Of a stretch of DNA of 64,000 nt, positions 23,695 to 32,137 are shown in pieces; position 1 is the first letter of the stretch; every line of letters begins with the position of its first letter. Source of the DNA: Haliea sp. (GTDB lineage Bacteria; Pseudomonadota; Gammaproteobacteria; Pseudomonadales; Halieaceae). The notes beneath the pieces were generated by a model. The model was not told the origin of the DNA and ran no database searches. It saw nothing but the letters and a program-made list of their open reading frames with translations. The translations under genes and the position numbers were made by a program. The stretch spans positions 52,907-116,906 of the forward strand of contig JANQUV010000010.1 in NCBI GenBank assembly GCA_030730585.1, in the 5' to 3' direction.

Positions 23695-25557
23695 ATGCAA
23701 GCGCTGCAATCAGTGAATGAGTTCGTGATCAAGTTTGCCAACGTGAACGGCACCGGAAGCGCCAGCGCCAACAACCTGTTCGCCAAGGCCATATTTCGCA
23801 TGGGTTTGCCGGTTTGCCCGAAGAATATTTTTCCCTCAAACATTCAGGGCCTGCCTACCTGGTACGAGGTGCGGGTGAGCGAACGTGGTTATCTTGGGCG
23901 TCGAGGCGGTGTTGATATCATGCTCTCGGTGAACCCGCAGAGCATGCCGCAAGATATTCAGGAAGTGGAGCCTGGCGGTTACTTCATCTACGACAACACC
24001 AAACCGCTCGACCTGCGCCTGATCCGCAGTGACGTGAATATTTTTGGCATTCCTTTGACGCGCATGTGTAATGAGGAGTATGAAGATCCGCGCCAGCGCC
24101 AACTGTTTCGCAACGTGATTTATGTCGGCGCATTGGCTGCTTTACTGGATATGGATTTTGCTGTGTTGACCGGCTTGGTAGAGGATCAGTTCAAAGGTAA
24201 AGACAAATTGATCTTGCCTAACATCCACGCCTTGGAGTTGGGTTACCAGTACGCGCAAAAACACTTCGAATGCCCCATCGGTATTCGTGTCCGCACCGCT
24301 GATAAAGTGGGCGACAACATTTTGCTCGACGGGAATACCGCGCTAGGTCTGGGTGCCATCTACGGCGGTGCTACCGTCGCTGCCTGGTATCCGATTACCC
24401 CGTCCACATCGGTTGTTGATGCCTTTGATCGCTACGCAAAGCGTTTGCGCATTGATCCGGGCACGGGGCGTAAGAACTACGCCATTCTGCAGGCCGAAGA
24501 CGAGCTGGCGGCCATTGGTATGGTAGTTGGTGCAAGCTGGAACGGCGCCCGTGCTTTCACCGCCACCAGTGGCCCTGGCTTGTCTTTGATGAGCGAGTTT
24601 CTGGGTTTGGCGTATTTTGCCGAGATCCCCACGGTTCTGTTCGACGTCCAGCGCGCTGGCCCTTCGACCGGTATGCCAACGCGCACGCAGCAGTCCGATG
24701 TGCTCTCTGCTGCCTATGCCTCTCACGGTGATACCAAGCAGGTGCTGTTGTTTCCCTCTACGCCAAAAGAGTGTTTTGATTTTGGTGCCCTGTCGTTTGA
24801 TCTCGCAGAGCGGCTGCAGACGCCGATTATTCTGATGACCGACCTTGACCTCGGCATGAATGACAATATGTCGCCGCCGCTCACCTGGGATGACACGCGC
24901 CGTTATGACCGCGGCAAAGTGCTGAACGCCGAACAGCTGGAAGAAATGGAGCGTTACGGGCGATATCTTGACGTTGATGGCGACGGCATCTGTTACCGCA
25001 CCATTCCCGGCACCCACCCACAGAAGGGTGCGTTCTTCACTCGCGGCACCTCACGGGATGAATACGCGGTGTACACCGAGAAAGGTGAAGAATATGAAAA
25101 GAACATGCATCGGCTGATGGCCAAGTGGGAGACGATCAAGGAGTGGGTGCCGCGCCCGTTAGAAACCACCAGTGAGCAGCCTACCGATACGGCTATCCTG
25201 TTCTTCGGTACCAGCGAAGAGTCGTCTATGGAAGCGCGCGACTATCTTGCAGAGGATGGTGTACCCCTGAACGCGATGCGGGTACGCGCTTTCCCGTTCA
25301 ACGATGAAGTGGAGTCGTTCCTGGCGCGCCATGAGCGTGTTTTTATCATTGAGCAAAACCGTGATGCGCAGCTGCGCACACTGCTGATGGCGGAGTTTGA
25401 ACTGGGCCCTGACAAGCTCAAGTCTGTACTCTGTTTTGATGGCAACCCGATCAGTGCCCGCAATATCCGCAAGCAAATACTGCAGCAAATGCCGGGCTAT
25501 AACGTTACCCCCTTGCGTCGCGAACGTTTGGTCGCCGGCGCGGAGAACAGGTCATGA
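23695..25557 (+). CDS. 2-oxoacid:acceptor oxidoreductase, fused gamma-alpha subunit (KorA-like)
   Basis: N-terminal GTGSASANNLFAKAIFRMG (gamma domain), alpha domain GNTALGLGAIYGGATVAAWYPITPSTSV...QAEDELAAIGMVVGASWNGARAFTATSGPGLSLM. Confidence 0.92.
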   Translation: MQALQSVNEFVIKFANVNGTGSASANNLFAKAIFRMGLPVCPKNIFPSNIQGLPTWYEVRVSERGYLGRRGGVDIMLSVNPQSMPQDIQEVEPGGYFIYDNTKPLDLRLIRSDVNIFGIPLTRMCNEEYEDPRQRQLFRNVIYVGALAALLDMDFAVLTGLVEDQFKGKDKLILPNIHALELGYQYAQKHFECPIGIRVRTADKVGDNILLDGNTALGLGAIYGGATVAAWYPITPSTSVVDAFDRYAKRLRIDPGTGRKNYAILQAEDELAAIGMVVGASWNGARAFTATSGPGLSLMSEFLGLAYFAEIPTVLFDVQRAGPSTGMPTRTQQSDVLSAAYASHGDTKQVLLFPSTPKECFDFGALSFDLAERLQTPIILMTDLDLGMNDNMSPPLTWDDTRRYDRGKVLNAEQLEEMERYGRYLDVDGDGICYRTIPGTHPQKGAFFTRGTSRDEYAVYTEKGEEYEKNMHRLMAKWETIKEWVPRPLETTSEQPTDTAILFFGTSEESSMEARDYLAEDGVPLNAMRVRAFPFNDEVESFLARHERVFIIEQNRDAQLRTLLMAEFELGPDKLKSVLCFDGNPISARNIRKQILQQMPGYNVTPLRRERLVAGAENRS

Positions 25558-26606
25558 GCTACCAGCTTCCGAAGTTCAGGCATCCCGACCTCCCGGTTAA
25601 TGCACTTGGTTATACGCGCGCCGAATACGAGGGAGCCATATCCACGCTGTGTGCAGGTTGTGGCCATGACTCTATCTCCGGCGCTATCGTGCGTGCTTGT
25701 CACGAGCTGGCTCTGGAGCCCCACAAGATCGCCAAGCTTTCTGGTATTGGGTGTTCCTCCAAGGCGCCGACCTATTTTTTAGGTAAGTCCCACGGCTTCA
25801 ACTCGGTACATGGCCGGATGCCTTCTGTGGTTAGTGGGGCCAACATGGCCAACCGTGATTTGCTATACCTGGGTGTGTCGGGTGATGGTGACACGGCCTC
25901 TATTGGTATGGGGCAGTTCGCGCACGCCGTGCGGCGCAATTTGAACATGGTGTACATCGTCATGAACAACGGCTGTTACGGCCTTACCAAGGGGCAGGAT
26001 TCGGCCACCGCTGATGCCGGTTCGGCAAGTAAAAAGGGCGACCCCAATCCGTTTTCGGCGATCGACTTGCCCGGCCTCGCGTTGCAACTGGGGGCAACGT
26101 TTGTCGCGCGCAGTTTTTCCGGCGACAAGGGGCAGCTGGTGCCGTTGATCAAGGCCGCGATTTCTCATCGAGGCTTCGCCTTAATCGATGTGATTTCTCC
26201 CTGCGTCACCTTCAACAATAACCCCGGTTCCACCAAGAGCTACGATTTTGTGCGCGAGCACGCGGAGGCCACAGGCACGGTGGATTTTGTGCCGATGCGC
26301 GAGGAGATTACCGCGAGTTATGCGGCTGGCCGAACACAGGACGTTACGCTGCATGACGGTTCGGTTTTACATTTGGAGAAGCTGGCTCCGGATCTTGATC
26401 CCTTCGACCGGGTATCGGCCATGGTTGCGCTGCAAAACCACACGGCGCTAGGACAGATACTTACCGGCCTTATTTACATGGATAAGGATTCACGCGACCT
26501 GCACGATGTCATGGAAACATCTCGTCGGCCGCTGAACAGCCTGGTCGAGGAAGATCTTTGCCCGGGTGACAAAGTGTTGGCGAATATCAACGCCAGCCTT
26601 CGTTAG
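25554..26606 (+). CDS. 2-oxoacid:acceptor oxidoreductase, TPP-binding beta subunit (KorB-like)
   Basis: LCAGCGHDSISGAIV, GIGCSSKAPTYF, GDGDTASIGMGQFAHAVRRNLNMVYIVMNNGCYGLTKGQ; ATGA overlap with alpha subunit. Confidence 0.93.
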   Translation: MSYQLPKFRHPDLPVNALGYTRAEYEGAISTLCAGCGHDSISGAIVRACHELALEPHKIAKLSGIGCSSKAPTYFLGKSHGFNSVHGRMPSVVSGANMANRDLLYLGVSGDGDTASIGMGQFAHAVRRNLNMVYIVMNNGCYGLTKGQDSATADAGSASKKGDPNPFSAIDLPGLALQLGATFVARSFSGDKGQLVPLIKAAISHRGFALIDVISPCVTFNNNPGSTKSYDFVREHAEATGTVDFVPMREEITASYAAGRTQDVTLHDGSVLHLEKLAPDLDPFDRVSAMVALQNHTALGQILTGLIYMDKDSRDLHDVMETSRRPLNSLVEEDLCPGDKVLANINASLR

Positions 26607-26655
26607 TCACCTACCCATTTACCCGGCCAGAAGGCTGGGTAAATGGGTAAGTGAC
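26606..26655. repeat. Near-perfect 50-nt inverted repeat/hairpin (23-bp stem, AGAA loop)
   Basis: GTCACCTACCCATTTACCCGGCC-AGAA-GGCTGGGTAAATGGGTAAGTGAC; one C/A mismatch and one G-U, remaining 21 positions Watson-Crick; overlaps the last base of the korB-like stop codon. Confidence 0.9.
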
Positions 26656-26679
26656 GGAAAAGGGCCTATAAACTCCCAA

Positions 26680-26708
26680 TTGTCATTTGATTGTCATAAT
26701 TTCCTCAT
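26680..26708 (+). promoter_or_regulatory. Pho box upstream of phoB
   Basis: TTGTCAT at 26680 and 26691 plus degenerate TCCTCAT at 26702, all 11 bp apart. Confidence 0.88.
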
Positions 26709-26751
26709 CTAATACGCGCATCAGCTGCGAATTAAAGGGACAATGTGACCA

Positions 26752-27462
26752 ATGAATGAACGTCAGGTGTTAATTGTTGATGACGAGTTTGCCATTCGCG
26801 ATATGTTGCGTATGGCCCTTGAGATCGCCGGGTTTCGTTGCCTGGAGGCTGAGAATATCCAGGATGCGTTTACCCTGATTGTCGACGAACGCCCCGATAT
26901 GGTGTTGCTGGACTGGATGTTGCCCGGCGGCAGTGGTCTGGAACTGCTGCGTCGTCTGAAACGCACTGATACTACCCGCGATGTGCCTGTCATCATGCTG
27001 ACAGCCAAGACCGCCGAAGACAATATGATTCAGGGCCTCGATGTGGGCGCGGACGATTACATTACCAAACCCTTCGCTCCACGCGAGCTTATTGCCCGTA
27101 TCAAGGCGCTGCTGCGCCGAGCAGGCAGTGGTGACGAGCAGGATCGTATCCAAGTGGCGGAACTGGTTTTGGACGGTGAAAGCCGGCGTATTTTTCTGTT
27201 GGATGAACCTGTTGATATGGGGCCGACCGAGTTCAACCTTCTGCAGTTTTTCATGTCTCACCCGGAACGTGCTTACACCCGCAGTCAGCTGCTGGATCAG
27301 GTGTGGGGCGCGAACGTGTATGTTGAGGAGCGCACGGTTGACGTGCATATCCGCCGCCTGCGCAAGGCACTGCAAACACCGCGGGCCGATTACAGTGACC
27401 TGGTGCAAACCGTGCGTGGAACCGGCTATCGATTCTCTGCTCGCGGGGTTCCAGCTCGTTGA
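26752..27462 (+). CDS. phoB: Phosphate regulon response regulator PhoB
   Basis: Receiver domain (LIVDDEFAIRDMLRMALE...DWMLPGGSGLELLRRLK) and winged helix (YTRSQLLDQVWGANVYVEERTVDVHIRRLRKAL). Confidence 0.96.
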   Translation: MNERQVLIVDDEFAIRDMLRMALEIAGFRCLEAENIQDAFTLIVDERPDMVLLDWMLPGGSGLELLRRLKRTDTTRDVPVIMLTAKTAEDNMIQGLDVGADDYITKPFAPRELIARIKALLRRAGSGDEQDRIQVAELVLDGESRRIFLLDEPVDMGPTEFNLLQFFMSHPERAYTRSQLLDQVWGANVYVEERTVDVHIRRLRKALQTPRADYSDLVQTVRGTGYRFSARGVPAR

Positions 27463-28733
27463 CGTCGCAGGCCGCTTGGCGGGCAGAGCTGCGGCGGCTG
27501 CTACTGTTGATGGCAGTGGCACTCTTGGTTGGATGGGTGCTGGGGTTGGTGTGGCCTGTATTGTCCATTGTGTTGGCGCTGGCGCTCGGGCGCTGGCTGT
27601 GGCAAATGCGACGCCTGTTGGGCTGGCTGGCGGATCCCTCGCAGGAGCCACCGGAGGCGCTTGGTTTTTGGGGAGACCTGTATGACCGCTTGTACGCCCT
27701 GCAGCGCAAAGCACAGGAGCGGGAGGGTGAACTCAAGTCGCGTCTGAATTACCTGCAGGATTCGTTGTCTTCGATGCACGATGGTGCAGTCATGGTGACC
27801 TACGGCGGCGCCATTGAGTGGAGTAATGACGCGGCGCAACGCCTGCTGGGCCTGCGTTACCCCGCTGACCGTGGCCAGGCGTTACTTAACCTTGTGCGGC
27901 TGCCCGCGTTTTACCGCTACTACATTGCCGGAGCTTTCGACGACCCTCTGCAGGTGCGTATGCAGGGTGAGCGAGAGCAGGTTCTGCAGTTCGCTGTCAC
28001 CTTGTTTGGCAACGGCGATCGACTCGTGTTCGTGCGTGACGTGACCAAAGAAGCGCATCTCGAGCAAATGCGCCGCGACTTCGTGGGCAATGTATCACAT
28101 GAATTACGCACTCCGCTGACGGTCATCAAGGGCTATCTCGAGATGATTCTGGCCAGCGCCCAGCAGCTCGAGCCGCGCTTTCGTCGCCCGCTGGAACAAA
28201 TGTCGCAGCAAACTGATCGCATGGAGAGCTTGCTCAAGGATTTGCTCTGGCTGTCGCGGCTGGAAAGCGTGCGCACCCAAAGCCGGCGTGAGCGGGTCGA
28301 TGTTGCACTTTTATTGCAGGAACTGGTTATTGAGCTGCACACACTGTATCCCGAGCGTAGCCTTGAACTAACGGTTGATACCGGGCAAAAAGTCGCGGGT
28401 GATTATCGCGAACTGCACAGCGCCGTCTCGAACTTGATACTTAATGCCTTCAAGTACAGCCCAGATGACACTTCCGTGACAGTTTTGTGGCGGCAGCACG
28501 ATAGCGAGTTGTTGCTGTCGGTGCAGGATCGGGGCATCGGCATCGATGCGGTCCACTTGCCGCGCCTTACCGAGCGTTTTTACCGTGTTGACGACAGCCG
28601 TTCTTCTGCTACGGGTGGCACGGGGCTGGGGCTGGCGATTGTCAAGCATGTGGCGGCTGGGCACCTTGCTGAGCTGCGTATTGTCAGTACACCGGGCAAG
28701 GGCAGCACCTTCACGTTGGCATTTCGCTGCTGA
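27459..28733 (+). CDS. phoR: Phosphate regulon sensor histidine kinase PhoR
   Basis: N-terminal TMs, PAS, FVGNVSHELRTPLTVIKGYLE H-box, GTGLGLAIVKHV G-box; TTG start overlapping phoB stop. Confidence 0.95.
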   Translation: MTSQAAWRAELRRLLLLMAVALLVGWVLGLVWPVLSIVLALALGRWLWQMRRLLGWLADPSQEPPEALGFWGDLYDRLYALQRKAQEREGELKSRLNYLQDSLSSMHDGAVMVTYGGAIEWSNDAAQRLLGLRYPADRGQALLNLVRLPAFYRYYIAGAFDDPLQVRMQGEREQVLQFAVTLFGNGDRLVFVRDVTKEAHLEQMRRDFVGNVSHELRTPLTVIKGYLEMILASAQQLEPRFRRPLEQMSQQTDRMESLLKDLLWLSRLESVRTQSRRERVDVALLLQELVIELHTLYPERSLELTVDTGQKVAGDYRELHSAVSNLILNAFKYSPDDTSVTVLWRQHDSELLLSVQDRGIGIDAVHLPRLTERFYRVDDSRSSATGGTGLGLAIVKHVAAGHLAELRIVSTPGKGSTFTLAFRC

Positions 28734-28742
28734 AACGGTCGG

Positions 28743-28771
28743 TAGACATTACTTTGTCATAATTCTGTCAT
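28743..28771 (+). promoter_or_regulatory. Pho box upstream of pstS
   Basis: TAGACAT (28743), TTGTCAT (28754), CTGTCAT (28765): three 7-mers on an 11-bp period; TACTGT about 10 bp downstream as candidate -10. Confidence 0.88.
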
Positions 28772-28824
28772 ATGATCGGGGTACTGTGTGCCTCGTCGGA
28801 TTCAGGTGCAACTAGGAGCGCTTC

Positions 28825-29811
28825 ATGTCGATCAAGAAACTGTTCAAAAATGCTTTTACCGCCGCGGGTGTCGGTGCAATGGGCCTTGCATTGGCTCCTG
28901 CTGTATTGGCTGAGCTCGATCCTGGCCTCAAAGACTATGAAATTGCCAGTGGCGTGTCCGGCAACCTGTCCAGTATTGGGTCAGATACGCTTGCCAACCT
29001 CATGACGTTGTGGGCAGAGGATTTCAAGCGTGCCTATCCCAACGTGAACATCCAGATTCAGGCCGCGGGTTCCTCTACCGCGCCGCCTGCCTTGACGGAA
29101 GGTACTGCGAACATCGGGCCAATGAGCCGCGACATGCGCGACAATGAAATTGAGGCATTCGAGACGCGCCACGGCTACAAGCCAACGGCGGTGCCTGTTG
29201 CCATCGATGCATTGGCAGTTTATGTGCACAAAGACAACCCGATTGAGGGTATGTCGATTGAGCAACTTGACGCTGTATTCTCATCAACACGCAAGTGTGG
29301 CTCGACGCAGGATGTTAGCCAATGGGGGCAGCTCGGCCTTGCCGGTGCGTGGGAAGGCCGCGATATGCAGCTGTTCGGGCGTAACTCTGTGTCCGGTACT
29401 TACGGGTACTTCAAGACCGTAGGCCTGTGCAAAGGCGACTTCAAGAACAGCGTTAATGAACAGCCGGGTTCTGCATCTGTTGTGCAGTCCGTGTCGACGT
29501 CGATCAACGGCATCGGGTACTCGGGCATTGGTTATCGTACATCCAGTGTGCGCACTGTGCCGATCAGCAAGCATGACGGCGCACCTTACGTTGAGGCAGA
29601 TGCAGAGAACTCGATTAGCGGCAATTATCCGTTAGCAAGGTTCCTGTATGTTTATATCAACAAGAATCCCAACAAGCCGCTGTCGCCTTTGGAGCGGGAA
29701 TTTTTCAAGCTGGTGTTCTCCCGCCAAGGCCAGGACGTGGTGTTGAAGGACGGCTATATTCCTTTGCCCGCCGCGGTTGTGGAGCGTTACGCTCGCCTGC
29801 TAGACCTGTAG
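28825..29811 (+). CDS. pstS: Phosphate ABC transporter substrate-binding protein PstS
   Basis: Signal peptide, [66 protein letters not shown]. Confidence 0.95.
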   Translation: MSIKKLFKNAFTAAGVGAMGLALAPAVLAELDPGLKDYEIASGVSGNLSSIGSDTLANLMTLWAEDFKRAYPNVNIQIQAAGSSTAPPALTEGTANIGPMSRDMRDNEIEAFETRHGYKPTAVPVAIDALAVYVHKDNPIEGMSIEQLDAVFSSTRKCGSTQDVSQWGQLGLAGAWEGRDMQLFGRNSVSGTYGYFKTVGLCKGDFKNSVNEQPGSASVVQSVSTSINGIGYSGIGYRTSSVRTVPISKHDGAPYVEADAENSISGNYPLARFLYVYINKNPNKPLSPLEREFFKLVFSRQGQDVVLKDGYIPLPAAVVERYARLLDL

Positions 29812-29826
29812 TCTGAATGAATCGTT

Positions 29827-29860
29827 GGCCCGGCCCTCATACTGATGAGGCTACCGGGCC
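29827..29860 (+). other. pstS-pstC intercistronic hairpin
   Basis: GGCCCGG...CCGGGCC (7 bp) enclosing CCTCAT-ACTG-ATGAGG (6 bp). Confidence 0.7.
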
Positions 29861-29893
29861 GGCGCCGGCAAGCGCTGAACGAGTGACTCTGTC

Positions 29894-32137
29894 TTGAGTA
29901 TATTAAGCGAACACGTGTCTTCTTTTACCCCCCGGTGGCGGCGCTTTAAAGACCGCCTGGCCACTGTCTCGGTTACCGCTGGTGGTGCCAGTGTGCTGGG
30001 CGCCATTTTGCTTATCTTCTTTTACCTGCTCTATGAAGTGTTGCCGCTGTTTGGTAGCGCGGATGTTGAGCCGCGTGCCGAAGTCGCTTCTCCTTTCGCC
30101 TCAGCGCCGCTATACCTCGCGGTAGAAGAACAAACAGAAATCGGCTTTGCCGTGTTTTCCAACTCCTCAGGAAGCTTTTTCCAGTTGGACAGTGGAGAAG
30201 TTCTCCTGACGTCAGATATGGCTTCGGAGCTGGGTGCGGTAACCGCAGTCGCCGAGGAAAGCCCGGCCAAGCGTATGATCGCGCTGGCGCACGAGTCTGG
30301 CGCCGTGTCCTTGTATGCGCATGAGTATCGACTGAGCTATCCGGATGGCAACAGAGTCATCACCCCAAGAATTGAGCGTTCCTACCCCGCTCTGGATCTG
30401 CGCGTGGCCAATGCCCCGGTGACGCAGCTCGCAGTCGGCGAAACCGACGATGCCCTGGTGCTCATCTCGCTAAATGCGGTGGGTGTGTTGCAGGCGCAGC
30501 GCTTTAACCGCTCGGAAAACTTTATGACGGGGGAGGTAAGCTTTGATGCCGAGCTTCTCACCCTGCCGCCTCTGGCGGGGGAAACAGCCGCTTTTCATGT
30601 AGACGAAGACTTGCGCTGGCTTTACCACATTGATACCAAGGGCGGCTTCACGGTTATCAACCTGCGTCAGCGCGACGCCATGGGCAAGCTGGAAGTGGCT
30701 AGCCGCGGCGAGTTGTTTGACCGTGGTGGGCAGCTCAGCGAGAGCGCCATGTTGCTGGGTGGTATTTCGCTGTTGGTTGCTTCCGACCGCGGTGAGCTCG
30801 TGCAGTATTTTATGGTGCGCGACGGAGAGGGCGGCCACCATCTGCAGCGCGTGCGAGAGTTCGATACCGATGGCATCGTGATTACAACGCTGCTGCCAGA
30901 GCACCGACGCAAAGGTTTTCTCGCTCTCGGCCGGCAGGGCGAAGTGCAGGTGTACCACACGACCGCGCATCGGCGGCTGCTCAGTGAAAGCGCCTTGCCC
31001 CTGGGCGGTGGCGCAGCGGCGATTTCGCCGCGCGCCGACGCACTACTGTTGGTCGACTCCGACGGCAGCTTGCGCAGCTGGCACATTGACAATGAACACC
31101 CGGATATTTCTTGGTCCGCACTGTGGACCGAAGTGTGGTACGAGAGTTACGACGAACCGGAGTATGTTTGGCAGTCTTCCGCATCGGACAACGATTTCGA
31201 GCCTAAATACAGCTTTGCGCCGCTGGCGTTCGGCACGCTTAAAGCCGCGTTTTATACAATGATGATTGCCGCCCCGCTGGCCATTTGTGGCGCCATTTAC
31301 ACAGCGTATTTCATGGCGCCTGCGCTGCGCCGCAAGATCAAACCCATGATTGAGCTGATGGAGGCACTGCCCACGGTGATTTTGGGGTTTCTTGCGGGCC
31401 TGTGGCTGGCGCCGCTGATTGAAGACAAGCTGACCGCGGTGATCACCCTCATGTTGGCGCTACCGTTCGGGGTTATTCTTTTTGCGTTTTTATGGTCGCG
31501 CTTGCCTCGTGCGATACGGTCATGGGTACCCGAGGGTTGGCATGCGGCTGTTTTGATTCCCGTCGTGATTTTTATAGGCTACGCCAGCTTTGCCAGCAAC
31601 GACGTTCTCGAGCTCTTGCTCTTCAACGGCGATATGCGCAACTGGATCACCTCTGAGTTGGGTATATCCTTCGATCAGCGCAATGCGCTAGTGGTTGGCA
31701 TTGCCATGGGTATGGCTGTGATCCCCACGATCTTTTCTATCTCTGAAGATGCTATTTTCTCGGTGCCCAAGCACCTTAGTTACGGCAGCCTGGCGCTAGG
31801 TGCAACTCCCTGGCAAACGCTGGTCGGTGTGGTGATACCTACGGCCAGCCCCGGCATTTTTTCCGGGCTGATGATCGGCCTGGGCCGCGCGGTAGGTGAA
31901 ACCATGATTGTACTCATGGCGACAGGCAACACCCCCATAATCGATATTAATATTTTTGAAGGCATGCGCACGCTATCGGCCAACATTGCGGTGGAAGTGC
32001 CTGAGGCTGAGGTAGACAGCACGCACTATCGTGTTTTGTTCCTTGCGGCGTTCGTGCTGTTTATGTTCACGTTTATGGTGAATACGGTGGCCGAGTTGGT
32101 TCGTCAGCGTTTGCGTATCAAGTATGGATCATTGTGA
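29894..32137 (+). CDS. pstC: Phosphate ABC transporter permease PstC with large N-terminal extension
   Basis: C-terminal permease (GAIYTAYFMAPALRRKIKPMIELMEALPTVILGFLAGLWLAP; ALGATPWQTLVGVVIPTASPGIFSGLMIGLGRAVGETM) preceded by about 400 aa apparently periplasmic domain. Confidence 0.93.
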   Translation: MSILSEHVSSFTPRWRRFKDRLATVSVTAGGASVLGAILLIFFYLLYEVLPLFGSADVEPRAEVASPFASAPLYLAVEEQTEIGFAVFSNSSGSFFQLDSGEVLLTSDMASELGAVTAVAEESPAKRMIALAHESGAVSLYAHEYRLSYPDGNRVITPRIERSYPALDLRVANAPVTQLAVGETDDALVLISLNAVGVLQAQRFNRSENFMTGEVSFDAELLTLPPLAGETAAFHVDEDLRWLYHIDTKGGFTVINLRQRDAMGKLEVASRGELFDRGGQLSESAMLLGGISLLVASDRGELVQYFMVRDGEGGHHLQRVREFDTDGIVITTLLPEHRRKGFLALGRQGEVQVYHTTAHRRLLSESALPLGGGAAAISPRADALLLVDSDGSLRSWHIDNEHPDISWSALWTEVWYESYDEPEYVWQSSASDNDFEPKYSFAPLAFGTLKAAFYTMMIAAPLAICGAIYTAYFMAPALRRKIKPMIELMEALPTVILGFLAGLWLAPLIEDKLTAVITLMLALPFGVILFAFLWSRLPRAIRSWVPEGWHAAVLIPVVIFIGYASFASNDVLELLLFNGDMRNWITSELGISFDQRNALVVGIAMGMAVIPTIFSISEDAIFSVPKHLSYGSLALGATPWQTLVGVVIPTASPGIFSGLMIGLGRAVGETMIVLMATGNTPIIDINIFEGMRTLSANIAVEVPEAEVDSTHYRVLFLAAFVLFMFTFMVNTVAELVRQRLRIKYGSL

